Below are positions 52,229 through 60,884 of a stretch of 64,000 nt of DNA, one piece after another. How positions within the stretch are numbered: position 1 is the stretch's first letter; every line of letters starts with the position of its first letter. A program made the position numbers and the translations under genes. The stretch is from Amyelois transitella (taxonomy: Eukaryota; Arthropoda; Insecta; Lepidoptera; Pyralidae): the NCBI RefSeq assembly GCF_032362555.1, contig NC_083534.1, forward strand, positions 1,826,001 through 1,890,000, written 5' to 3'. Under the pieces are notes generated by a model. It did no database searches. It was not told the DNA's origin and was given only the letters and a program-made list of their open reading frames with translations.

Positions 52229-52519
52229 ATGGGTCAATATTCAACTAAGTTAGAGGAAGTAAATTATACGCAAAACAACATAAATCAAGTCAACGATATG
52301 AAGTCAAAAATGGATAGTTTTAACGTCATTTTGATCTGCATAAGTGTCGGTACAGTTTTATGTATGGTTTGCTGCATTTATTTTTGTTTCGCGAGATGCA
52401 CTAAAAGTACGAAGAACTGGTTGAATAAACGATTGACAGTATCTTTGGAGGAAGCCATTGAACAGCGATCATCACCAGCGCAGGCAGAGAAAGGTAAACA
52501 CAGAGTGATTATCGCGTAA
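52229..52519 (+). CDS. Gypsy third ORF, small membrane-type protein (96 aa)
   Basis: 96 residues with a single hydrophobic segment (VILICISVGTVLCMVCCIYF) about residues 33-52 after a polar Asn/Gln-rich start, and a basic tail. The length and lack of a surface domain argue against a full envelope protein. I do not recognise a family. It lies between pol and the 3' LTR, where extra frames are known in this superfamily. Confidence 0.6.
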   Translation: MGQYSTKLEEVNYTQNNINQVNDMKSKMDSFNVILICISVGTVLCMVCCIYFCFARCTKSTKNWLNKRLTVSLEEAIEQRSSPAQAEKGKHRVIIA

Positions 52520-52831
52520 AGCTACCTACACCTGTGTCTGGAAATCGTTCAAGTTTATGTAATTTTAAGACATTTTTTTTATGTATCGTTTTTTTTTTTG
52601 TAGTCGCGATAAGTCCTTAAAACCCTGGCATTCTAAATTATAAATAACTTGTGATCATTGTAAAATTGTAGTCATAACATATTGTTGATATCCTATCGCT
52701 TTGTATAATTTAATTCGTAGTTCAGCGCAAATATAGAAATAACAGATGTGGAGACTTGTACACAACATTTTTTTTTTTAACTATTGTAAAATTTGTCGAT
52801 TTTTGTGTAACAAATTTTAGGAGGGGTGTGA

Positions 52832-53175
52832 TGTAGGGGTGTACACACTCAGGCATTTGCGCCAAATCAGCATTCCTGTAGCCGATAGCTAAGTAGAGCC
52901 AGTCGTCCCGTGTCGGCCTACCGACCAACACAACACACATAACCTGTACTTCTATACTCTGTGTAATTTGTGTTATGTGAACTTTATCTTTCGTTTTCTC
53001 TATGTACTGTATGTGCTAATTATAATTTCGGTACCAATATAAGCGAAGCTTTCGTGAACTGCATTGAGTTGTTTTACTGGAACACTAAATCCTTCTAAAC
53101 ATTACCTGGGAAGTGATTACCTTAGAGACAGTGAAGTTAATCATTCGATATAGACATAATAGTAACAGACTAACA
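52832..53175 (+). repeat. Gypsy 3' LTR
   Basis: 344 bp, matching the 5' LTR. Preceded by a purine-rich GGAGGGGTG tract just upstream (about 52820-52829). 52520-52831 is AT-rich untranslated sequence. Confidence 0.93.
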
Positions 53176-53685
53176 GGGTGAAGCCAGACGGGCGTAATTT
53201 TATGAGTTGTGAGTCGCGTATTTTCGGTCGCGTAATTTCTGCTGCATTCGGTTTCATACAAAAGTGCAGTTTGCGCCACACGACGACGCAAAATGAGTTG
53301 TCTGTCGACTCACGCGCATAAACTCGACCGAATTTCTGTCGGGGTGAGGGAGGGGAGAGCGGTCAGCGGGGCAGCGGGTGAGGGAGGGGAGAGCGGTCAG
53401 CGGGGCAGCGCAGCGACAGTTCGTTACGGGATGCGTAGGTAGGAGTTTCTCGCTGTTCTGAAAAATGTTCGACACGGAAAAATTGATTTTTGAAGTGGAA
53501 CAACGGCCATGTTTATGGAATTTGTCAGAAAAGTCATACAGTGACAAGTTTTTGAAACAGAAAGCATGGCAAGAGGTCGCTGAGAATTGTTTTGAAGAAT
53601 GGAACAACTTGAGCAACGAAGACAAAGAAAAGAAAAGTGAGTATTTTTACCATATTTTTATTAACATTAAAATGTTATTGATATA

Positions 53686-53760
53686 CAGGCTGCTTTAAAA
53701 ATCACTGAAATGGTGAGACACGTACAAAATATTTTTATTAACATTAAAATATTATTAATA
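53686..53760. repeat. Solo arm of the fold-back MITE that follows
   Basis: ATACAGGCTGCTTTAAAAAT followed by TGGTGAGACACGTAC repeats the left arm of the element at 53761-54000, then TTTTTATTAACATTAAAATAT duplicates host intron sequence 53660-53676. It looks like a remnant of a duplication at insertion, or a solo arm. Confidence 0.6.
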
Positions 53761-54000
53761 TACAGGGTGTTATAAAAATCATTGAAATGGTGAGACACGT
53801 ACACAATAGTTTCATACACAGAACTCGATGGCATGGTCAATTTACCTCCCCATACAAAATGTCCCAGTGCTAATCGCATTTTGTATGGAGAGTCAAATTT
53901 TTTTTCGTGATTTGGTAAATTCTGACTATGCCATCGAGTTCTTTGTATGAAACTATTGTTTACGTGTCTCACCTTTTCAGTGATTTTTGTAACACCTGTA
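53761..54000. repeat. Fold-back MITE, about 240 bp, in the Harb-N intron
   Basis: Ends TACAGGGTGTTATAAAAATC and, on the other strand, TACAGGTGTTACAAAAATCA; arms of about 110 bp include GGTGAGACACGTA and ACTCGATGGCAT. No gene. TACAGGGTGTT-ended MITEs are common in insects; I did not assign a family. Confidence 0.75.
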
Positions 54001-54074
54001 TTATATCTATACCGGCTGTATCTATATGCTGTATCCTATATTAAAATTACCAATAAGTAATTTATTGTAAAAGA

Positions 54075-56201
54075 TCAGAATACAGAATTGATTCGATTTT
54101 GCCAGGGTAACGCTCCTACTTCACAAACAAAGTAATTTTTAAAAAAATCTCTGGTGACTATAGCAGAACTCGACGACCTTCTTCCATTTGAAATTTGTTG
54201 AATACATTGTAAAGGACATTTCAAAAACTCATCGTCAAACTTAGCCCCAACTCTCCTTCGCACGAAATTGTGCAAAACGCATGTAGCTTTAACTATATCA
54301 ATGGCAAAGTCAGGGTTGACTTGCATTGAAGAGTGAAGTACCCTCCATTTATTTGTTAATATGCCAAAAGCACATTCTACACATCGTCGCGCTCTACTAA
54401 GACGATAATTAAAAATACGTTTGTTTCTATCTAGGTTTCTGTTAGGATATGGGCGCATCATATTTCTGTGTAAACCAAACGCCTCATCTCCAACAAAAAC
54501 AAAAGGTTGGGGTTCGTTTGTGTAATTGGGCAAATTTTTGTCTTCCGGTAAATTTAAATCATTTCTGAAAAACTTTTGACCTAATGTAGACTTTCTGAAT
54601 ATAGAGTTATCGGATTCTTTTCCATAATCACCAACATTAATCGTTGTAAAACAACAGTTTGCATCTGCCACAGCCATTAACACGATGGAGAAGTATTTCT
54701 TATAATTATAATAATTCGAACCACTGTGTGAAGGTGATTTTATTCTGACGTGTTTACCATCTATTGCCCCAACGCAATTTGGAAAATTAGTTTTCTTATA
54801 AAAAAGCTCGGAGTTCGAATTCCAAATAGATTCATTCGGTTCTGGCATTTCATTAGGCTGAAGTACATTCCATATTTGTATACAGGTATGTTTGACGATA
54901 TCATACGCAGTAGAACGCCCAATCAAGAAGTCTTCACTTATTGTATTTAAATCAATACCTTTGGCAAGATACCTGAAACAAAATGTAAAAATAATTAATT
55001 GAACACAATTGAAAACACTAAAGTTATATTTTATTACATAAATCAATAACATAATCATCCTATTAAAATTAATCTTTTGCTTTTCAGTACATTTTCTGCA
55101 AAAAAAATGGAAAACCGTAAGAGATTATTACACGCGTGAAAAAAAAAAAGAAAATGAAGAAAGAAGTGGTAGCGCAGCAAAGAAGAAGAAACCATGCCCG
55201 TATTTTGATTTATTGCAGTTTTTAAAAGTTACCAAACAGTCAAGGAACTCATTTTCAAATGTAACTTCTCCTGAAAACACTGATAATGATAACGATGACA
55301 GTAATATAACTGGCAACAACGACGATGAAGATCCTGATGAACAATCCAGATCCACAGAAGCAGACTCACCACTGTATCAACCGTCTACCAGCCAGCCAGC
55401 GTCAATGCAAAAACCTGTATACGAAAACCAGCCATCGACGTCAAAGCAGACAGTGCCATCGCAACCCGAGACATCTGTATCCCGAACAAAAAATAAAAAA
55501 CAAACACTGACACTGTTTCAAGAATCTCTTCTCAAAAAGTTTGATAATGATGATGATAAGGATCCTAATTGATTATTTTTATTGTCTTTTTGCCGGAGAT
55601 GTCCAAAATGACAGAAAAACAGAATTTCGAATTTCGCATGGAACTTATGAAAGCATTAAATAAAGTCAAGTACCAAATTCCAGAACAGCACACACAATCA
55701 AATTGGCCTCATTTTTCATCACCCTTTTCCGATTCCCACAGCAGTAATCAATACTACCCGACACCAGTAAATAGAGGATACACAACACAGGCAAATGAAT
55801 ATCACTCTAATGAAATAAATGAATATGATGAAACATAGAATACTGTGCAGCTTGTTCATTAATCTTTATATTTAAGTAAAATAATAATTAAAATACTTTA
55901 AAACTTACTTGAGTGTTATTATTAATCTTTCCTCTGGGCTGATGGCTAGTCTCATATTTGTGTCCGATTTAGTAATAAAAGGTTTTACGTGATGTAATAA
56001 TTCTTGAAAAACATGTAATGGCATATGGTAGTAGTTTTTAAACATATCTGGATTTGCACATACACGTTCATATAATGTATGGAACTGTCCACATATCAGC
56101 CTCTCACTATTGAGTGGGTTTACCCAGCTTCTTTTTCTGGCATCATCTTCAGTATCTTCTGAATATGCTTCGTAAATACACAATATTTTCAATGGATCCA
56201 T
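54075..56201 (-). CDS. Harb-N HARBI1-like DDE transposase (2 exons)
   Basis: Exon 1 55909-56201 (MDPLKILCIYEAYSEDTEDD, KRSWVNPLNS, FKNYYHMPLHVFQELL, ending LIITLK at GTAAGT). Exon 2 54075-54972 begins YLAKGIDLNTISEDF after TTTCAG; GAIDGKHVRI, VGDEAFGL, FNYRLSRARRCVECAFGIL, C-terminal LPWQNRINSVF. All catalytic acids present and both exons open. The MADF partner of this copy is frameshifted. Confidence 0.9.
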
Positions 56202-56389
56202 CGCACTTGATGACACAAACACCCCGTATCAACACTCGATAGCGACTGAATAAATTACGTCCATCTGGCAGCTCAACCGAAATTCGGTTGGGCGTAATTT
56301 ACGCGGCCGAAATTCTGCGACTCACAACTTATAAAATTACGCCCGTCTGGCTTCACCCTTACTCCGCCGCCGTCGCCGACAACATCGAA

Positions 56390-57105
56390 GAGCGCATACA
56401 GACGAACGGCATGGTGTCGACGGCAGGGTACCACCGCAGCCGTCGACGTGTCGGCGGCAGCAGTCAATACGTCGACGGCTGCCGCCGATAGGCGGCAACA
56501 GCTGCCGTTGACAGGCGACGTTTGCAGTATTAGAATGCCGCGTACTAGTAGTCGTGGTATAGGAGCCAGTTGCAAAATGGATTCCGAGGAAGAAACACTG
56601 TTATTGCTTTTACTCCGCCGCCGTCGCCGACAACAACGAAAAAGAAAGATACGTTCAGTGTGGGTTAAAGAAATATTAATGTATAGAGAACAAGAGGGAG
56701 ATTTTTATACACTCTATCCACGTTTACGAGAGAACGAAAAAAAATTTTTCAATTACTTTCGTATGTCAATCGCTTCTTTTGATGAGTTAACAACTATCTT
56801 GAAAGCCTCAATATCTCGCCAAGACACCGTGATGCGGAAAAGTATACCAGCTGAGCAAAGACTCGCCATGACATTAAGGTAGCTCATTTTGTGGATGCGT
56901 GACGCTTGCGCACTCTCCGTCTATTTGCAGTCGACTGACAAAATGGCGGACGAAACACGCAAGAACCGCAAACATCGCCACCTGTCGGCGGCAGCCGTCG
57001 ACGTATTGACTGCTGCCGCCGACGCGTCGTCGGCTGCCGTCGACAGATGGCGACGGCTGAAGTAGACTCTGACGTTTACAACTTGCAGTTCGTCTGTATG
57101 AACCC
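56390..57105. mobile_element. Harb-M copy 2: internally deleted PIF/Harbinger
   Basis: 716 bp, from GAGCGCATACAGACGAACGG to the right terminus that reads GGGTTCATACAGACGAACTG on the other strand, then TTA (57106-57108) shared with Harb-F2. It keeps only transposase exon 1 between GC-rich ends of GTCGACGGCTGCCGCC-like repeats. The first 223 bp match M1. Confidence 0.85.
56577..56878 (+). pseudogene. Harb-M2 transposase exon 1 (solitary)
   Basis: MDSEEETLLLLLLRRRRRQQ start with Leu run and Arg run, then SVWVKEILMY, FFNYFRMSIASFDELTTIL and LAMTLR before AG|GTAGCT. A typical exon 1 of this superfamily, but no catalytic exon and no MADF gene follow before the right end, so M2 is non-autonomous. 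Confidence 0.87.
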
Positions 57106-57353
57106 TTAGAGCTAGTTCAGACACGGCGGATTCCGCGCGGTTTCAAACAGCGCGGTTGAACCGCGCGGATCCTAATTACATTAGCGCCTTACAAATCGTT
57201 CATACCTGTCCGCACGGATTGACAATCCGCGCGGCTCCCGCCACTCAACCGCTAGAAAATGAATTCGCGCGGTCGCCGCTCGGTTTTATTTACTTGACGT
57301 ACCTAGAGGGCGTTCAGTTGCTCCGCGGAAGCCGCGCGTATCGGACGGTGACA

Positions 57354-59470
57354 ATGGATCGCTTCGACACCGAGCTATTCATCGATGAGGTGGAAAAAAG
57401 ACCTGCTTTGTGGAACATCCAATGTGCAGAATATTCTAACAAAACGATTAAAAACGGAGCTTGGCAGGAGCTGGTGGAGATTTTTGGAGAAAATGAGGAT
57501 TCTTTGGAAAAGAAGGTTCTTTTTGGTCAGTAGACATTTAATTATACATTTTACCAGGGTAGTTTACATGTTTTGTAATAGACAGTCCACCCCAAATAAC
57601 TGAAATGTGTATAACGTTGTTTGGCGGTACGTAACGAGCGCGGGAAAACTATCACGTTGCCACAGTAACGTATAGCTATTAACTGTAATATGTACAACCC
57701 ACCAACGCGACGCGCCATCTTGAGTTTAGTTATTTGGCGCGAACTGTAACAATTTTAATTTCATATTTTCGTGTCTTGCCATTCTACACGACCCTCATTC
57801 ACAAAGTAATTAGCATATTTGTCTCTAATGTTTAATGATGATGGTGTACCCCTTCCTGCATGTAATGTAATAAGATTACTCATTGGCGCAGTATGTAAAG
57901 TATCTTCATACTGTATACCATCTCTAGTTCTAACAAAATTGTGTAGCACGCAACAGGCCTTTATTATGTCTTCGGCAAAGTCTATATTCACGTTTATAGG
58001 CCTATGAAAAATGCGCCACTTGTTTGCCAGAATTCCAAAAGTGCATTCAATAAAACGTCGAGCTCTTGATAACCTGTAATTAAATATTTTTTTTTCGTAT
58101 GATAGCCCTTTACCTGCATAGGGTAGCATTACATTTTCGGATAAACCAAACGCTTCATCGCCAACTATGACGTATGGCAATGGTTTAGGATCTGTTTCAG
58201 ATATTGGTTTAGGTTTTGGTATGTGTAATGACTTTTCTATTAACCTTTTATAAAATGCTGAATTTTTAAAAATTGCAGAATCACTACTTTTTCCGTAAGA
58301 TCCGATATCTATGAAAGTAAAACAATAGTTACTATCACAAAGTGCCAACAGTACTATGGAAAAAAAAGTTTTGTAATTATAATACAAAGAACCCGAATCT
58401 TTGGGTTTTGTAATCCTTATATGCTTGCCATCTATGGCGCCTATGCAATTGGGAAAATTTGCATATTTTTCAAAATCTTTAGCTATTTTCTTCCATATAT
58501 CTTCGCTGGATTCAGGCATGACGTTTTTTGTGACTTTTTCCCACAGAGCTTCACATACTTCACGGACAATTCCTGTGATTGTAGATTTGCCAAGACGAAA
58601 GTTGTAATGTAGTTCTCCAAAGGAACAACCAGTACCCAGATATCTGAAAAATAAAATATTAATCTGTATCGTTTTGAAAGTCTGCCGGGTCCGCTAGTTA
58701 AAGCATAATGAGTGTCTTGAATTACCTAACCGCTACTGTATTTATATTTGTTAAAGATAGTGATTTCTGTTCCAGGTGTATTATTACAAAAAAAATGGAA
58801 GAACATCCGTGATGCTTATAATAAGGAATTCAAGAAAGGCAAATCAATTCCTTCTGGTTCTGGTGCATGTAAAGGTTCAAAATACATGTATTTCGACCGG
58901 CTTTCTTTTCTTCAGAAGACGATAGAAAACAAAGAAACTATCACAAACATAGATGAAGCCAAAAATGAAGAAATTCGGAACATTGACCAAAAGCTAGATA
59001 ATTTTGTAAATGCACGTGAAATACAACCGGTACCCAATAAAAGGAAGAAAACTAAAATTACTTCAGAAGAGCGATTGGCTGACATATTAGAAAATAGTAT
59101 TGAATCAAGAGATAAAATACAAAGACAGATACAAGAAAGTATGTCAAAGCAAGATGATGATGATAAACTTTTTTGCATGTCATTGTATAAAGAGTTAAAG
59201 AAAGTTCCAGAAAATAAACGATTGGCTACTAAAATTGAATTGCTCCAGGTAATACAGAAAGGGCAGAAATTACCATCGCCTATTCATATCACGAGCCAGC
59301 AAAACACGCCTAATGCAGTATTTTGGCAAAACCAACAATATTCAAACCCACAAGGATATTTCACTGGATATTCTACAATAGTACCAGGAGAGTCTCCATC
59401 GCCTTTATCATGCAATAGCACTGACGATTCACAGTCTTCTATAGTACAAAATATATATTCTGACGTATAA
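57354..59470 (+). CDS. Harb-F2 MADF-BESS DNA-binding partner (2 exons)
   Basis: Exon 1 57354-57525 (MDRFDTELFIDEVEKRPALW, AWQELVEIFG; donor G|GTCAGT), exon 2 58776-59470 after TTCCAG (VLLQKKWKNIRDAYNKEFKK, YFDRLSFLQK). Then comes a long charged helix, a basic NKRKKTK patch, BESS motif (DKLFCMSLYKELKKVPENKR), QGYFTGYST and end NIYSDV. An in-frame upstream ATG exists but the MADF start is the natural one. The transposase catalytic exon lies in the intron. Confidence 0.93.
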
Positions 59471-59774
59471 AATAAATATCTTACCTTAATGTGATCACGA
59501 GTTTTTCTTCTGGGGACACGCTTGACCTCATATGGGTATCATTAGATTCAATTTGTTTACTTATCATTTCTAATAATTCATCAAATGAATTTATCGACAT
59601 TCTCAAATAATTGAAGAATTTTGGTTCAAAACTTCTTAATTTTGGATATAAAGTCTGAAACTGACCATGAGTAAACCGATCGCGTAATATTGGATGCACC
59701 CAATACTGCCGTTTCTTCTTTCTTTCTTTTTTACGGAGCAACAAGTACACACATATTGCTTCTTCGACTTCCAT
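57761..59774 (-). CDS. Harb-F2 HARBI1-like DDE transposase (2 exons)
   Basis: Exon 1 59485-59774 (MEVEEAICVYLLLRKKERKK, QYWVHPILRD, FFNYLRMSINSFDELL, LVITLR). Exon 2 57761-58643 begins YLGTGCSFGELHYNF after TTTCAG and has GAIDGKHIRI, VGDEAFGL, FNYRLSRARRFIECTFGIL and C-terminal VEWQDTKI. The catalytic acids are all present and both frames open. With intact ends this copy looks autonomous. Confidence 0.94.
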
Positions 59775-59900
59775 GATTGGACTGTCACCCTATGCGAATA
59801 ACGGCACTCCGCATGTACATCCGCGCCTGTCTGAACACTTGCGTTTAGAACCGCGCGATTTGCATCTGCGCGGAATCCGCCATGTCTGAACTAGCTCTTA

Positions 59901-60577
59901 AGGTCTTCGCACATTATAACAACTCACCGGCGACTCGACTCTATGCTAGACATTGAAATTAAAGCCCTGTATCATATGTTCAAGGTTCAATTTCAAAAAA
60001 TGATTATAAAGTAGTGTACAACGAGTGGCCTACGCATCGTACACTAGAGGTCAACCCCGACACGTTTGTCACGCAATGACCATACGTCGTCCACGCAACG
60101 ACCACACGTTGTCCACGTAACGACTATGCGTTTGCGACTGACGCGTGACGGGCAACCATTTGCCAGCCCACCCGTCCGCCCCGTGCCTTCCCCCCGCCCG
60201 CCATCATTCACTATAGAATCGAAGGACGGAGTGCACTTTGGCGGTACACGGTGATTTTTCGAAAATCATGCAGAAAGAAAAGTTGATAGAAGAAGTGCGA
60301 AAACATCCGCTACTATACGACCTTAGTGATCCGAAATATAGTGACGTACATAAGAAGGAAAAGGCATGGAATGAAATCGCTATTGTATTGTCGCAACCAG
60401 GTAAGAATTTTTTTCTACTCCGGTACATTTATCTGTTAATTATATAGTCCCGAACACCTATATAAAAGCTAGTCTTATTCAATTGCAAAAAAGTCGATCT
60501 AGTCTTTTTTGCAATTGAATTTTGCAAAAACTAACTGTCATATGTGACTATACAACTTCCCGCTCTTAATTATGCGG
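59901..60577. mobile_element. Harb-O: left part of a PIF/Harbinger element
   Basis: Starts AGGTCTTCGCACATTATAAC right after the TTA that also ends Harb-F2. The subterminal region has ACGCAACGACCACACGTTGT-type repeats (about 60060-60140). It holds MADF exon 1 and intron start, including a small hairpin near 60478-60520 (TTCAATTGCAAAAAA and its complement), then is cut by Harb-P. The rest is outside the window. Confidence 0.78.
60268..60400 (+). CDS. Harb-O MADF exon 1
   Basis: MQKEKLIEEVRKHPLLYDLS then AWNEIAIVL, the N-terminal half of a MADF domain, ending at donor CAG|GTAAGA. The matching second exon and the transposase are not in the window. Confidence 0.82.
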
Positions 60578-60580
60578 TAA

Positions 60581-60884
60581 TAGGCGGGTCCACACAGAGC
60601 GAGCAGCCTCGCGAGGCATTTGCCGCGCGAGGCCGCTCGGTCTATGTAGACGTGCCTCGGCCGAGGAAATCGCGTGTACCGCCGCGGGCGAGCGACCGAG
60701 CGTCCGAGCAACCGAGTGTCGGCTTTTTGTTTTGCTCAAAGGCGCCTCAGTCGTTTGCCGCGCGCACTCTGGACGCACGTGTATTTTGTTTCGTGCCTCG
60801 CTCGAGCTTAATAATTATGGATAAAGATCAGTGTTTGAAATTAATATCTCTCTATGGTGTAAACACCTGGCTATGGAATGCAAG
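60581..60884. mobile_element. Harb-P: left end of a PIF/Harbinger element
   Basis: Starts TAGGCGGGTCCACACAGAGC after TAA (60578-60580), inserted in Harb-O. GC-rich subterminal region with GCCTCGCGAGGC-type palindromes. It reaches MADF exon 1 and is then interrupted by H3. Confidence 0.72.
60817..60884 (+). pseudogene. Harb-P MADF exon 1, cut by H3
   Basis: MDKDQCLKLISLYGVNTWLW followed by NAR, the beginning of a MADF domain, interrupted by H3 at 60885. Assigned by the L-I-x-L-Y-x-x-x-x-x-L-W pattern shared with the other MADF proteins here. Confidence 0.75.

Larger units (their letters stand above)
47676..53175 (+). mobile_element. Gypsy (Ty3-like) LTR retroelement, whole-looking, probably CsRn1/Kabuki-like
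   Basis: 5.5 kb element with two 344-bp LTRs and GGGT on both sides (47672-47675, 53176-53179). Order: LTR, primer site beginning TGGTGACACC (48021), gag, pol (PR-RT-RNase H-INT), a small third frame, LTR. The CHCC-type gag motif, 4-bp duplication and GPY/F-like module after integrase suggest the CsRn1 clade. It looks whole and young, since the LTRs appear identical by eye. Confidence 0.92.
53465..55838 (+). pseudogene. Harb-N MADF-BESS gene (2 exons), frameshifted in exon 2
   Basis: Exon 1 53465-53636 (MFDTEKLIFEVEQRPCLW, AWQEVAENCFEEW; donor A|GTGAGT). Exon 2 from 55088 (HFLQKKWKTVRDYYTREKKK, YFDLLQFLKV) with an Asn/Asp-rich linker. The frame ends at 55570-55572 just before the BESS region, which continues in another frame (FLPEMSKMTEKQNFEFRMEL, then RGYTTQA, end NEYDET at 55838). 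One shift near 55570-55600 separates the two, so the protein is probably broken in this copy. Confidence 0.82.
47672..56358. mobile_element. Harb-N: complete-ended PIF/Harbinger inside Harb-M1, carrying a Gypsy element
   Basis: Termini GGGTGAAGCCAGACGGGCGT on both strands, TTA at 47669-47671 and 56359-56361. The Gypsy element is inserted after the first four bases (GGGT, duplicated at 53176-53179), so the left terminal repeat is separated from its tip. Without Gypsy it would be about 3.2 kb. Both genes are recognisable. Confidence 0.9.
57109..59897. mobile_element. Harb-F copy 2: complete PIF/Harbinger transposon
   Basis: 2789 bp, termini GAGCTAGTTCAGACACGGCG and, on the other strand, GAGCTAGTTCAGACATGGCG; TTA at 57106-57108 and 59898-59900. 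Both TTAs are shared with neighbours (M2 left, Harb-O right). CGCGCGG-type subterminal repeats. It serves as the reference for the fragmented copy F1. The 57536-57760 intron segment and a small RTE-like tail at about 58680-58700 are without genes. Confidence 0.95.

Noticed and set aside
52229-52519. Full envelope gene in the Gypsy element
   Set aside because: Only 96 residues, with no signal peptide, cleavage site or long ectodomain.
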